DNA of 64,000 bases from Ichthyophthirius multifiliis (lineage: Eukaryota; Ciliophora; Oligohymenophorea; Hymenostomatida): assembly GCF_000220395.1 (NCBI RefSeq), contig NW_004086074.1, positions 1-64,000 of the forward strand. The letters are read 5' to 3'. Below, one piece after another: positions 13,352 to 25,993 of this stretch (positions within the stretch are counted from its first letter, which is position 1; each line of letters starts with the position of its first letter). Below the pieces are notes generated by a model, which saw nothing but the letters and a program-made list of their open reading frames with translations, was not told where the DNA came from and ran no database searches. The translations under genes were made by a program, and so were the position numbers.

Positions 13352-16160
13352 ATGAAACTTTTAAAAATTTGTCAATTTAAAAATATTTTTTTTAATTAAA
13401 ATCATTATTTTTACTCGTTAAATGTTAAAGATAAAATTAAAAAAGACCGTGAAGATCGTTTAAAAAAGGAATCTATATATTTTCCTATTAAAACTTCAGA
13501 TGATATTAAAAAAATAAGAAATATCGGGATTATAGCACATATAGATGCTGGAAAAACAACTACAACTGAAAGAATGCTATATTATTCAGGTGCATTATTA
13601 GAGCCAGGAGGTATAAAAAAATTTACTTAATTAAAATAATAATAATTAATGTAAAGAGGTGCATGATGGAAACACAGTTATGGATTACATGCAATAAGAA
13701 AGAGACAGAGGTATAACAATAAGATCAGCAGCTATTTCATTTAACTGGAATGGACATTAATTTAATCTTATAGACACTCCAGGCCATATCGATTTTACAG
13801 GCGAAGTATGAAATAATATGTAAAATAAGAATAAACATATAAATATTTATAAAAAAATATAAAAAGGTAGAAAGATCCCTAAGAGTTTTAGATGGTGCGA
13901 TTGCTATATTTGATGGTGTTTCTGGCGTTTAAGTAAAAAAATAAAATAAAAAAAAGATAAATTTAAATAAAAAGACCTAAAGTGAAATGGTGTGGTCGTA
14001 ATCAAACAAGTTTAACATTCCAAGATTAGCATTTATAAATAAAATGGATAGAAACGGAGCGAATTTAGAAAGTACTTTAGATTCTATTCAAACTAAACTT
14101 TGTGTAGATCCTTTAGTATTATAATATCCTATCGGTGATAGTGATTAATTTAAAGGTGTTGTAGATTTAATATCAATGAAAAAAATTATTTGGGCTGATT
14201 TATTAGGAAATGTTGTTAAATTTTCTGATTTAGAAAAATCTGATGGTAAATTATATACATCTTCAATGGAATATAGAGAGAAACTATTAGAAACAATAAT
14301 GCTTTATGATGAAGAAATAGATAATATTGAGAGTTTAAGTTAATAATAACTTGAATAATCTATAAAAAGAATTCTTCTCAAATATCCAAAAGATTGTTGT
14401 GCCATATTAATTGGAAGTTCTTTAAAAAATAAAGGTATTCAACCTTTGATGGATGCTATTATTAAATATTTACCTTAACCTGAAGAACTTGGGCCTGTAA
14501 AATGTGCAAAATAACCTGATTTATTAAGATAAGTAAAACATCAAGAAAAACTTTCTGCTTATGTATATAAAATTGTTAATGATTAATAAAAAGGCGCTTT
14601 AACTTATTTTAGAGTTTATTCAGGATCTATTTAAAATAAATAATAAATAATATATTCATAAACAGGGACTAAAGAAAAAGTTATGCAATTATTAAGGGTT
14701 AGAGCTGATAATTATGTGGCTGTAAATTAAATCTCTGCAGGTGATATTGGGGCTATATAAGGATTAAAGTATGCATAATTATTTATATTCATTAAAAATA
14801 TAAAATTAATAAAATATTTAGACAAAGTAAAAGCGGATATACTATATTAGATTCAAAAGATGGTGAAAATTTTACTTTGGAACAATTGTAAATGCCTTAG
14901 CCTGTTTTTATGGCAAGCTTAGAATATTAATCTTTGAAAGATAAAATTCCTTTATAAAATGCATTAGAATAAATATGCAGAGAAGATAATTCTTTATAAT
15001 ATGTTGATGATGAAAACTTGGGCCAAATAATAGTTAAAGGACTAGGAGAACTTCATTTAGAAATACTAAGGGATAGATTATAAACTGAATATAATTTGGA
15101 TACGAAATTAGGAAAAATGAGAGTTTAGTATAAAGAAAGTATTAGTGATAGCTATGAAATTATGTAACTACTTAAAAAAAAAATGATTATAATGTTATAA
15201 TAAATAGATATAAATATGAAAAAATGATTAAAGGAAAACCTAACTTTTTTGAACTATCATTAAAAATCGAACCTAATTTTTTTGATGAAGAAGAGAGTTC
15301 GGATAAATTTAATTAATAGAATGAATTAAATAAAATTGAATATGGATTTAAAAGAGATATAGAATGGGATATAAACTATAAAGAATATAAAAGAAGATTA
15401 GTTGAAAAATAATTAAAAAAGTTAGAATTAGATGACTAATAAAATGAATAAAGAGTGAATGAAAATAAAACTTTTGCTTAGTTATAATTAGAAAAACTTA
15501 AATATATTAAAAATCCAGAAAAACCTGTCGAAATAGAGAAAATAATCGATGAATATGGCGAAGATTCCTTATTTTAACTGTCCGGTTTAGATTTTGATTT
15601 ATTTCATTTGATGGAAACTACCATTTAAAATGGGTTACTATCTGGAACTTTAATGAGTTATCCTTTGGTCGATTGTAAAGTAACAATATTAGGTAAAAAA
15701 CATTTCTTTAAAATTAATAATTAAATAAACATAATATATCAATAATAAAGGAGGAAAATTTTCAAGCAAAAGAACAACTGAATTAGGAATTTAAATGTGT
15801 ACAGGTGAATTAATGTAAGATCTTATAAACAATGCAAATCCTTAATTGTTAGAACCAGTTATGGATTTAGAAGTATCAACTCCTTTTGAATTCGAAAGAT
15901 AAATTATTAATGATATAAGCTCTAATAAAAGAGGTAGAGTAAATGAATTAATTGAAGAGAATAAAATGTTTGGGCTTTAAAGTAGCTAATCTACTCGAAC
16001 CTTAATTAAAGCAGTTGTTCCTTTGGTTGAAACTGTTGGATATAGCACTTATTTAAGATCTATAAGTAAGGGAGAAGCTCATTTTTTAATGAAATTTAAA
16101 AAATTCGAATTTGTTGGCGGATTAAGATAAAAAGAAATTATTAATGGATGCACTATATGA
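13352..16160 (+). CDS. GFM2: Mitochondrial elongation factor G2-like GTPase (ribosome-recycling type)
   Basis: Translational GTPase of the EF-G family. mtEF-G2 acts with RRF in mitochondrial ribosome recycling. Seen: a basic N-terminus that could target mitochondria ([20 protein letters not shown]), G1 [20 protein letters not shown], switch [14 protein letters not shown] / [15 protein letters not shown]3 [21 protein letters not shown]4 [11 protein letters not shown], domain [11 protein letters not shown], domain [17 protein letters not shown], and C-terminal [13 protein letters not shown]. The short [11 protein letters not shown] loop resembles yeast MEF2/human GFM2 more than mtEF-G1. Introns lie at about 13612-13660, 13808-13865, 13930-13980, 14770-14820 and 15695-15750. 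An A10 run (15174-15183) forces a frame change. Domain IV carries a charged insertion of about 100 residues (15190-15540). Confidence 0.9.
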
Positions 16161-16321
16161 TTTTATAAAAGATAAATATCATTTTTAAATAATATATATA
16201 AGTTCTAAAAATATAATTTAAATAATTCATATATATATATATATATGTTTTTGAAATTCTTGGTTTTTAAAAAATATAATAATTATAAATAATAATAATA
16301 TTTTTAAAAAATTATAAAATA

Positions 16322-17325
16322 ATGGATTAATCTAAAATTATAACATAAAACTCAGTTACAAAAAGTTCTAGGAAAAATAATATTTCATTCACTTGTACAA
16401 TATTAATATAAAAATATTAATTTTTTTGAATTAAAAAAATAGCATCTCCTAAAACGGAATAAAAAAGTGTTTTTAAAGATTTAGATTCTATAAATAATTT
16501 ATCTTCAATATAAATGTGTTTTACTAAATATTTAAATACTTAAATAATATTATATTTATTTTTGTTTTTTCAATATTAAATAGTGATGAATAATAATAAA
16601 GTGTAAGTGATAATGTTTCTAAAGAAAGAGATTTTATTTTTAAATAAGTTAAAAAAATGATAAATTGTATTCATAACTAAGTTCAATTTGAAATAGAAAT
16701 TTCTAACGCTTAAAAATAAGAAGATTTAGATAAAATAGCTCATCAAATTAGATTTTTAACAGAATAAATATAAAGAGTAGAAAATAATCAAGAAGATTTT
16801 AAATAAAAAATAGTAAAGTTTGAACAATTTTAACATGAATAATATTAAAAAGATAATAAATTGAGCAGTTAATATAATGATTTACAAAAATAAATTATTT
16901 CATTTAAAAACAATGACCAATAAATAGAATAATTGAAATTCGAAATATAGAACATATTAAAATATCAATAAAAATAGACAAATTATTTAGACACAAGCAA
17001 TTAAAAATCTGAATAAAAAAATATAAACTCAATGCAAAATAAATAAATGCATACTTCAAACATACAAAGTTTATTAGAAGTAGAAAATAAAAAAAAGAAA
17101 AAAATATTTGATGATTAAGAATAGATTAAAATTTAGAATTATATTGATTAAGAAATCGAAGGTTTTTATTTATATTATATATATAATTTTCTTTTAAAAA
17201 ATAAATATATTGATAGGGATATTTCATAAAAACCGATTTTATCAGATAAAAAAACTTTTTGGCTTGAAATCATATCATATGAATAAGGTATATAAATTTT
17301 AATTAAACAATCAAAATAATAATGA
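16322..17325 (+). CDS. Unknown Gln-rich coiled-coil protein
   Basis: I do not recognise the family. Short first exons (MDQSKIITQNSVTKSS, then SPKTEQKSVFKDLDSINNL near 16445-16510) lead to a main exon from about 16586. That exon reads as a long amphipathic helix: KERDFIFKQVKKMINCIHNQ, EEDLDKIAHQIRFLTEQIQR, NQEDFKQKIVKFEQF and so on, to LLEVENKKKKKIFDD, with a last exon after an intron (about 17162-17216) containing SDKKTFWLEIISYEQG, ending at TGA 17323-17325. Coiled-coil prediction covers most of the protein. Exon edges at the 5' end are uncertain. Composition, length (about 270 residues) and helix pattern fit a cytoskeletal or ciliary protein, but nothing specific supports that. Confidence 0.6.
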
Positions 17326-19639
17326 TAAAATAATAAAAACATAGAAACAAAATTATTTTAATTTTTTTAAAAAATAATTTTTTATTTATTATAATTAATT
17401 CTAATAGATATTGATTATATTTTATTAAAATTATAATAAATCAATTAATTATTATAATTTTTGAAATATATGGCAAAATTAATTTCTTTAAATTTAATAT
17501 ATAATTTCTATAGTATTATTAATTAATAGCTGGAATTTTTTTTTTCGTGAATTATATTTTCCTATTTATATTTGATTTTTATATTAGTTCTATATAATCT
17601 ATATATTACAACGGCTATAAAATTTAGATATATAGTCAAAATATTTACTATATAGAAAAGCGACATAATTTTATTTTCAATACCTTTTTAAAAGATGATT
17701 ATACTGAACTTTTATAATATGAAATTAATATTATATAATTAAAATTTTATTTAATTTTAGTATTTATTTAAGCTATCTGTATATATATGTTAAAGAAAAA
17801 TTAATTAAAGAAACGTTAAAAATTAAAATTATTTATATAGAAATATATTTTTTTAAAATTTCATGTATTACTTTCACTTTTTATTTACTTTTATATCCCC
17901 AAAAAATTTTACTTTTATCACTAAAAAATCCTTATATAAAACAATCTAATTTTTTTATGAATCACAAAAAAGGAATTATTTAATTAAAAAAAAAATTAGA
18001 AATAATTGTATATTGATGAAAAAATTATATATAACATTAAAGTACAATAAATTTAATGTTATAATTTCAAAATTTTATTTTGGAATATAGATATTAACAC
18101 TTTTTCAAAAGATATTTTATTTTTATTTTATATTAAAAGCATATATATTATTTTAATTTTTTTACAATAATAGTATAAATTAATTAATTTTTATTTTACA
18201 AATCTAAAGTCTCTTTAAAAATGGAAATAATTTAATTTATCTATAATATAAATTAAATTTATTTGAGTATAAATTTTTAATAAATGGCTTAAATAATTTA
18301 TGAAAAAAGATGAATTTTTAATATCGATATAATTTTATAGATTGTATAAAGTATTTTATTTTATATTTATATTTATAAAAACTTATATATATTTTTCGCT
18401 TATAAATTTTTTCTATTTTTTTGTTTAAAAATCAATCTAAATAAAAATAAGAAAAAATGATTATTTGTTGATTGTCAATTATTTTTTGACTATTAATTTT
18501 AAAAACAAATTAAATTAAAGAAAAAAAACTATAAAAAGGTGATATATATATTTATATAAGAGCTGTAATTTTCATTACTTTTGTAAATTGTTGAATTTAA
18601 ACTTAAATTTGATATAACCTTTTTTTTTGACTACGAATTATATTTATCCTTTCACAATTTTTTTGAAGTTCAATTTCTAATTTTTAAATATAATATTAAA
18701 AAATATATATCTTTAAATATAAATATTTTATCAAAAAATCAAATGAATGTTTGTTTGATTTTAAAATAATTAAAAATATAATTTATTATATTAATATTAA
18801 AAATATAAAAAATATTTTACAAATAAATGAACATTTAAAGTTATGAATTTTTTTTCAGTTATATACGTAAATGATATCTAATAATTTAAAAAATAAGAAA
18901 AGAAAGAATACTGTAAACAACCAAAAAAATTGATTTAGGCGGTATATGATAGAATTTTTTTTCGATATTATATTTTTTATATCTATATGCATGCTTTTGT
19001 TTTTTTGATAAATAAATTCTTAAAAAAAAAATACATATGAAAAATAATTAATAAATGAGATATTATATTTTTATTTTTTTTATATATGATTAATTTATTG
19101 TTTATTTTTTTTAGATTATTTTCTATTTATTATTCATTAACTTAACAAAAATTAATTTAATCAAACACAAAAAAAGCAATATAATTTAATACAATAAACA
19201 TAATAGACATATTATTTTAATATGGTTATTTAAATAATTTCATATATGTAATTTATTTGTGTAAAACAGCGATAGAATGAATTTAAGTTTTATAAAAAAA
19301 TATATAAAATTTATTAGATTATATGTATTTTTAATATTTTAATAAATATAAAATATAAAATTATGTAAGCTCGATATAAAAATTAGATATATTATCTTAA
19401 ACCTAAAAATAAAGCTTGAACTATTATTTAAAATGAAGTATTAATTGTTCATAATTTTTTTAAGACTAAATAAAAAAAAGCAATCAAAATTGAAAATTGT
19501 CTTTTTTATTATTGATTGAATTTAAAATAAAATAAAATATTATTTTAGCATTTAATATAATTTCATATCTCTTATTGTCATAATATATAATCGAAAATTT
19601 TTTTGTTGCGATTCGATTGGATTATAAACTAATAAAAGC
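17326..19639. other. Long AT-rich intergenic region, no gene seen
   Basis: 2.3 kb of A/T-dominated sequence without a stretch of balanced amino acid composition in any frame of the ciliate code. I see no RNA gene and no repeat array here. Confidence 0.6.
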
Positions 19640-20473
19640 ATGGATAAAAACATCCATATATATAAATATAATAAAGATAAAGACATACAAATAACTAAAT
19701 AGTTTATAAGTCAACTTAGCAAAAAAAAAGTGATTAAAATTAAGATAATGGATATGAATACAATTATGATAAAAACATAATATAAATACTAAATAGTATA
19801 AATTAATAAAATTAAAGTATGAATGAATGTAAAAAAAACATATATAAAAAATGAAACAAAAAGTAAAAAAATATTAATCTTAAAAAGAAAAAAAAGATAA
19901 TGAAATATTATAAATAATTAAAAATTGTGAAATGTTAAAAAATAATGTAAAGTTGAATGAGTGTAATTTATAAATATATAATAAATATTTAGATAAAAAT
20001 TAAAATCATTATGTATAAATAAAGAACAAAATTAAAAATTATATTAAGAAAATGATCAATAAGAAAAATAAAAAAATAAAGATAATTACTTATAATAATA
20101 ATAATTTTCAACTAATGTATTAACATAATCTTTCTAAGAAGACTAAAGTTAATAAGAATAATAAGTTATTATAAAAAATATCGCTTTTGATTCTAATTTA
20201 CAAAAAAGTGAATAAATTTATTAGTCTAAATATCCAATTTAATATCCAAAATGTAAATAAAATTTATTAATTTATTAATAATAGCTATTATAAAAAGAGG
20301 ATTATAATTCATAATCATATATAAATGAAACCATTATATATGAATTAGATGAAGATGGTTTTTTGAAGAACCAAAACAAAGAGTTTGTATTAGATGATAA
20401 TGGAAACAAAATTTTATTATCATAGGAACATATTAAAGAATTACATTAAAATTAATTGTAAATGTAATATTGA
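19640..20473 (+). CDS. Unknown low-complexity protein with acidic C-terminus
   Basis: Not recognised. It opens MDKNIHIYKYNKDKDIQITK (ATG 19640) and becomes Asn/Lys/Gln-rich, with frame changes needed between about 19730 and 20030. From about 20020 a clean frame runs NKEQNQKLYQENDQQEK to a distinctive C-terminus: IYELDEDGFLKNQNKEFVLD, DNGNKILLSQEHIKELHQ, ending QLQMQY at TGA 20471-20473. The 'LDEDGFLxNxNxEFVLDDNGNKI' segment has a beta-repeat look (two similar D-G-(F/N)-(L/K) units) and is the part most likely to be conserved. The gene is real at its 3' end; the 5' part is doubtful. Confidence 0.5.
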
Positions 20474-20662
20474 AAATAATACAAAATAAATTTAAAACAT
20501 AAAAATAAATTAATTAAAAACATTATAATTAAAATTAAATATATCACTAATTAATTCTTATTATTTATTAAAATTTAACAACTAATTTTATTTATTTTTA
20601 TTTTTTATATAAATAAATATATTATTTATTTTTAATCAATTTAATTTCACTTCATAAAATTT

Positions 20663-22422
20663 ATGAATAGCAAAATCTAATTTTTCGACCCGAAATGTAT
20701 AAACTTAGCATACACTATAGCTATAATAAAACCTGATACATCATTAAACAAACAAAATGCAATATATATAAAATATATTTTAATATTATATTTAAAATAA
20801 AAGATTTAAGGTATAATAAATGTAATAGAAAATAATGGTTTTTTGATAAAGAACATGATACAAAGAGAATTGCTAAAACAAGAGGCAATGAATTTATTTT
20901 ACAAACATTAATAAATGAATTACTTTCAAGAATTAGTAGATTATATGATTTCAGGTGAAAGTGTTGTATTACTTCTTTGTCACGAAACAGAAAATCCAAT
21001 AGAAAAGTGGAAGCGAATAATAGGAAAGAGTGATCCAGAAATAGCTAAAGTATATAAAAAAAATTAAAATATAATTAATTATTTAAATGTTTTTTTAAGA
21101 AAGAAAATATGAATTGTCTTCGTGCAATATATGGAAAAAACATAATAAAGAATGAATTGCATGGAAGTGATAATGCATTTGATAGTAATAAAGAAAGAGA
21201 CATATTTAATTTTGCAGTTCCTTAGAAAATACCAGAATTTTATTTCCAAAAAATGAAAGTTTAAATAGAAAATTTAATGAAATTCCTTTTTCCAAAGAAT
21301 TTAGAACATGCGAATGTAAATGAACGTCTTGATATGTTTGCTTTCTATGGTCCAGCCTTAAATTATCATTCTGTAGATTAATGTTTATGTATTCAATGTG
21401 GAAAAATAGGAAAGGATATATTGGATAGTGCAGAGAAAAATAAAAATAAAGAAGAATAAAAAAAAATGAGAATTTCAACTTAAAATATAGAGTTAATGAA
21501 GAAATTTGAAGCTAAAGGGACAAAAATTAAAAAATAAAAGTTATAAAAAGGAATTTTATAAGGAAACCAACGAAATAGAGTTCTTAATGAAGATTAATTG
21601 ATTTAAATTTATACTTTGTTATGTGAAAAATGCAAAACTCATTGTGAAAATTTCACACATTTATTCGGAGGATAAAATTGTCTGCATGTAATATCTGACT
21701 AAGAGTTATAGTATTTAGCTAAATAAATCAATAAAAAAGATATTCATGAATTACTTTTAATTGAAAAAGGTAATACAGCCGATATATTAATAGAAAAAAT
21801 TTCTTTAGAAGAGCCTAAAGAATTAAATTATAAAAGATAACATATTTATAGATTATTTGAATAAATTAATTCAGATTATTATAATAGATACGATTTTTCA
21901 GATATGTAATAAATAATAATTGAAGATAGAAGAATTAGAATGAATACTTGGCTATCTTAAATTATTGGTAAATCTCCTTAAAATTTTAAAAACCCTAAAC
22001 TTATAGACCCAACAGTATGTTATTAATAAAAAAAAGATGTAAAAAATTATAATTTTACATTGGAAAGAAATTTACCTCTTTCTATAATTGAATAAAAAAA
22101 AAGTATTAGTAATGTAATTATTTTATTTATTTATTTAAATATAATTTATTTAATTAAATGAAAGACTCCAACTATGTTCCCATAAAGCTTAGTTTATAAG
22201 AAAAAATTGCAATAAAATGAAGAAAATATAGCATAATTTATGAAATTGCATAGGCATACAACTCATGTTGTTAGTATAGATAATATTAAACAGAATTCAG
22301 AATCATATAAATTAAGTATATAACTTTTAAGAGATAGCTATAATGAAGGAAGGCATGGATCATGGAATAATTATATATGTTTAAAATAAGCAAGTAAAAA
22401 AAGTTGTACTAAAATTAATTGA
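20663..22422 (+). CDS. Nucleoside diphosphate kinase domain fused to a long Cys-containing C-terminal region
   Basis: N-terminal NDK domain: MNSKIQFFDPKCINLAYTIA, IIKPDTSLN, FQELVDYMISGESVVLLLCH, ENPIEKWKRIIGKSDPEIAK, then after an intron (about 21053-21106) NCLRAIYGKNIIKNELHGSD with the catalytic His in the LHGSD loop. NDKs transfer phosphate between nucleotides; axonemal members (NME5/RSP23, NME7) sit in cilia. The C-terminal 350 residues are not DPY-30 or a second NDK: MFAFYGPALNYHSVDQCLCI, CxxC pairs (CLCIQCGKI; CEKCKTHCENFTH), MNTWLSQIIGKSPQNFKN, and a last exon after an intron (about 22116-22165) with FMKLHRHTTHVVSIDN. It ends at TGA 22420-22422. The start ATG gives the usual few residues before the 'AIIKPD' strand. 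About 530 residues. Role inferred only from the NDK part. Confidence 0.8.
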
Positions 22423-22848
22423 TATATATTTATAAATAAGAATAATAAAAAAAAAAAAAAAATAGAAGGATTCAAAATTATAAATTATTAATGCATTTTA
22501 TTATTTAATATTATGAATAGTATATAAATATAAAGTTATTAATAATATAAATATAAATATAAATATAAATAAAAATATAAATATAAATATTATTATAAAT
22601 ATAAAAATAAATATAAATATAAATATAAAAATATTGAATATTTATATATGTTTAAATATAAATATAACTTTGAATTTTAATTTATATTAATTTTTTTTTT
22701 TTTTATTTTATTTAATTTAATTTTTTATATATAATTACATATTTTATGTATTTCTTTTTTTCTATGCATTTAAATTAATTTTTTTATCATATATTTATAT
22801 TTTTTTTTAATGTTTATTGCACTTTTAATTTTTTTATATTAATTTTCA
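22423..22848. other. AT-rich convergent intergenic region with (ATAAAT)n tract
   Basis: Spacer between the 3' ends of the NDK-fusion gene and the HSF gene. It contains an imperfect AAATAT hexamer array (about 22545-22635). No gene seen. Confidence 0.65.
22545..22635. repeat. Imperfect (AAATAT)n array
   Basis: Run of ATAAATATAAAT hexamer units with a few interruptions, downstream of the NDK-fusion gene. Confidence 0.7.
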
Positions 22849-24467
22849 TCATTCATACATTTGTTTTTAATTTTTTAATTTATTTTCTTAATTTTAGTTT
22901 TTTTCTATTTACTAGTCCTCAATTTTTTAATCAAATATAAATTTTGAAAATTCTTCCCAATATTAATTATTAATATGTGGATTTTTAATAACTTTTTGTA
23001 TTATAGGTTTAATCTATTTAAGATATACTTTTGCCCAATTATTTTTGATTCAAATCTTAAATATTTTGTTTTATTTTCTTTGTTAATCCGTTTTCATTTT
23101 AGTATTATTATTAATATTATTATTATTATTAATTTATATTAAAAAGCTTACTATAATCTATAGATTTATTATTATTTTTTTCAATTATTTAATTATTCAT
23201 TATTTCTTCTAAATGATATGAAATATTTATATGTGATTTATGTTCTTACTTTATATTATCATCTTCACTTATTACTATTTTATTTTTCTCTTACGATTAA
23301 TTATTATCATTTTCTTTTTTTGTAAACCTGCGACTAATTAATCAAAAAATCTTCCCAGAATAATATTTGCATTATAACTTTCACTATCTTTATTTAAATT
23401 AGTAGATTATATTATATTTATACTGTTATTTAAATCATTTTAACCTAATTCTTTATTATTTTTGTTTATAGATTCATTTATGTTAAAATTAAAATTTTAA
23501 AAATCTTCATATTTATATTAAGATTGCGTCCAATCTAATTTTTTTAATTTATTAAATAATAACGATTTTTATTAAATAATGTTAAATACCATTTTATTTT
23601 TGACTTATCTGTTTTATAAAATTTAAGAATATAATAATTATTTTTTCAAATTTTAGAGCATTTAATTCTCTAATTTTTTTCACAATAATAATTTATATAT
23701 TTATATAATTTCATTTAATATTTATAAACCTTAATGTTTTGTTTTCATTTAATATCTAAATATTTTATTCCATTATATTATTTAGATATTTTTCAAAACT
23801 ATCTAATCTATTTTTTAGTTAAGTATACTTTATTTATTAAATAATTAACAATATGTAAATAAATATTTCTTTTATTTAAAATTTTTACATCGCCTTTAAG
23901 TTAAGAATATCCTTCTGCATTTTATGTTTCTTTACTTTTATTATTAGGATTTTCATTATCATGACCTTAAGACTTTAAAACTTCATATATTTTTCTTTTT
24001 ATTTATGACAATAAATTTCTTTATATAAAATAAATAAAAAATATTGTATTAATATTATTTAGTAATACGCATATCCTTTTCTAAACAGCCTATGACTCCA
24101 TTCATGCATATCAGTATTGTCGTGCCTTTATTTGTGAAAATCATACATATTTAACTTTTTTTATTTATATTATTTTTATGTATTTTTAAATTATTCTTTT
24201 ATTTACCTATCGAACGAAAGAAGAAAAATTATTTGTTTTGAAATGTTTTGGTAATATTTTTTCTGCAAATTCATTTGGGCTTTTAATTAAAAAGCTTCTA
24301 CCATCTATATTCCAGCTTATAATATCATTATATTCTTCATTCTTTTTTTAAATTATATATAAATAAAATTTAATTTAATAATTAATATTTACTTCTAATA
24401 TTTTATAAGTTTTAGATAAAAATCCAGGAACTGTTTAATTATTGGTTGATTTAGTTCTTTTCCTCAT
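22849..24467 (-). CDS. HSF: Heat shock transcription factor
   Basis: Sequence-specific transcription factor binding heat shock elements as a trimer in the nucleus. The DNA-binding domain is split over three exons. Exon 1 (24392-24467): [20 protein letters not shown]. Exon 2 (about 24209-24345): [18 protein letters not shown], then [20 protein letters not shown] plus a TAG-coded Gln. Exon 3 (about 24055-24155): [20 protein letters not shown] then [11 protein letters not shown]. The [17 protein letters not shown] run is the HSF recognition helix. Later exons give QIKRKIYEV and heptad segments ([19 protein letters not shown]) likely to be the trimerisation coiled coil, then an Asn/Gln-rich tail. 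A frame change is needed at a T7 run near 23318 and again near 23050; the C-terminal [18 protein letters not shown] frame ends at TGA (complement of 22849-22851). Confidence 0.9.
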
Positions 24468-25993
24468 TTTTAATAATCTAAACAAATTATTATAGTTAAT
24501 ACTTTTATATTGTTTGATTGAGTATTTAATTTTTATTTTCTATATCAAAATAAGATTAATAAAAAAAAAATTAATAAATATAAATTTATATTTATATATT
24601 TATAATTTAATTTGAAGCAAAAAAAATAACTTTTTATCCCTTTAAGCAAACATTATTTCAACTTTCTTATATATAATATTATCATAAAATTTTGAATATG
24701 GTTTTTAATTTTACAAAATCCCTTTTATTAAATATCATGTTTTTATATATTATAATATAATAAATAATGTTTTTAAGATATTTAAGAAAAAAAATATTTT
24801 TCTAGATTAATTAATATTTATAATTAAAAATAATAATGTAATAATTTTCTATTAATTATTTTATTCAAAAATTAAATAAAATAAATAAAAAATACAAAGT
24901 AAAATAAATACAAAATAATTGATAAAAATTTATTTAATATATATAAATAATATAAATATAAATAAAAAAATTATAATACATTTTATATAATTAATTTTAA
25001 AAATTATATAAATCATTATTAATTTCTCTTTTTAGAAATTTTTACAAAATTTAAAATATTTGCATTAAAACAATAAAAATATCGGATGAATATTTTAAAG
25101 AATAATTATTTGTAAATAAATTGATTTTTTACATTGATCTGCGATTTATTTTTCCCTATAATTATATTTTTTTTCTCATTATAAACATTTATATTAGAAA
25201 AAAAAATCGAATTATAAATTTATGATTAAAATGAAATAATTAAAATTACATTAATATCATATATGGGCTTTCATTTACTTTCATAATTTTTTGTATACAT
25301 ATTAATTATAAAACTCAACTAATTTATTATAGAGTTTACTTATCATAAATTTTCATTAAATAATTAAAGTTTCTTTTTTAAAATACACCATATTTGTTTG
25401 ATAGGATTTACTTAAACAGAATAATTTAGTTAAAATGTTTTTGTCTTGTATTTATTTTTAATTTAAATAAAAAAAATTGATAAAAACTATTTCATGCTAT
25501 AAAATATAGTAAAGATTTAATAAATTTAAATATTAAGTGAATTCTGAAAAAAATACGATAGTAAATAAAAATCTTTGAATCCCAAAAAATTTAAAAAAGT
25601 TAATTGATTTTGTATCTTTGATTTTACAAAAAATAATTTTTTTTAATGCAATTTATAAATTACATCTCATAAATATATATTTTATTATTTTAAAATATCT
25701 TTTTTAATGTAGTAATTTCTGTGATAATTGAAATAAAATTATATCTAAATAATAATATATAAATTCTAAAAAAATTTGTTATCACTATTTTTTTTATAAA
25801 ACAAATTTATATAGTCGTTACTTTAAATAATTAAAATCATAAATAAAATTTAAAACATAAAATAGTTAATTAGTTCTTTTTAATTGACTGAAAATTTATA
25901 TTTTTTTAATCATAATAATAGTAAAAACTAAAATATTATATTTATTTAAAAAAAAATATTAATAATAGAAAATAAATATAATCAAATCATTTA
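24468..25993. other. AT-rich intergenic region, no gene seen
   Basis: 1.5 kb of A/T-rich DNA lying 5' of the HSF gene and 3' of the Ca2+ ATPase gene; it should hold the HSF promoter. I see no heat shock element array (nGAAn inverted repeats) that stands out from the A/T background. Confidence 0.55.

Noticed and set aside
13352-16160. Bacterial-type EF-G suggesting endosymbiont DNA
   Set aside because: The gene uses TAA/TAG as Gln and has short introns, so it is nuclear ciliate DNA encoding a mitochondrial factor.
24468-25993. Search for heat shock elements upstream of HSF
   Set aside because: Single GAA and TTC triplets occur by chance in this composition; no ordered nGAAn array was seen.
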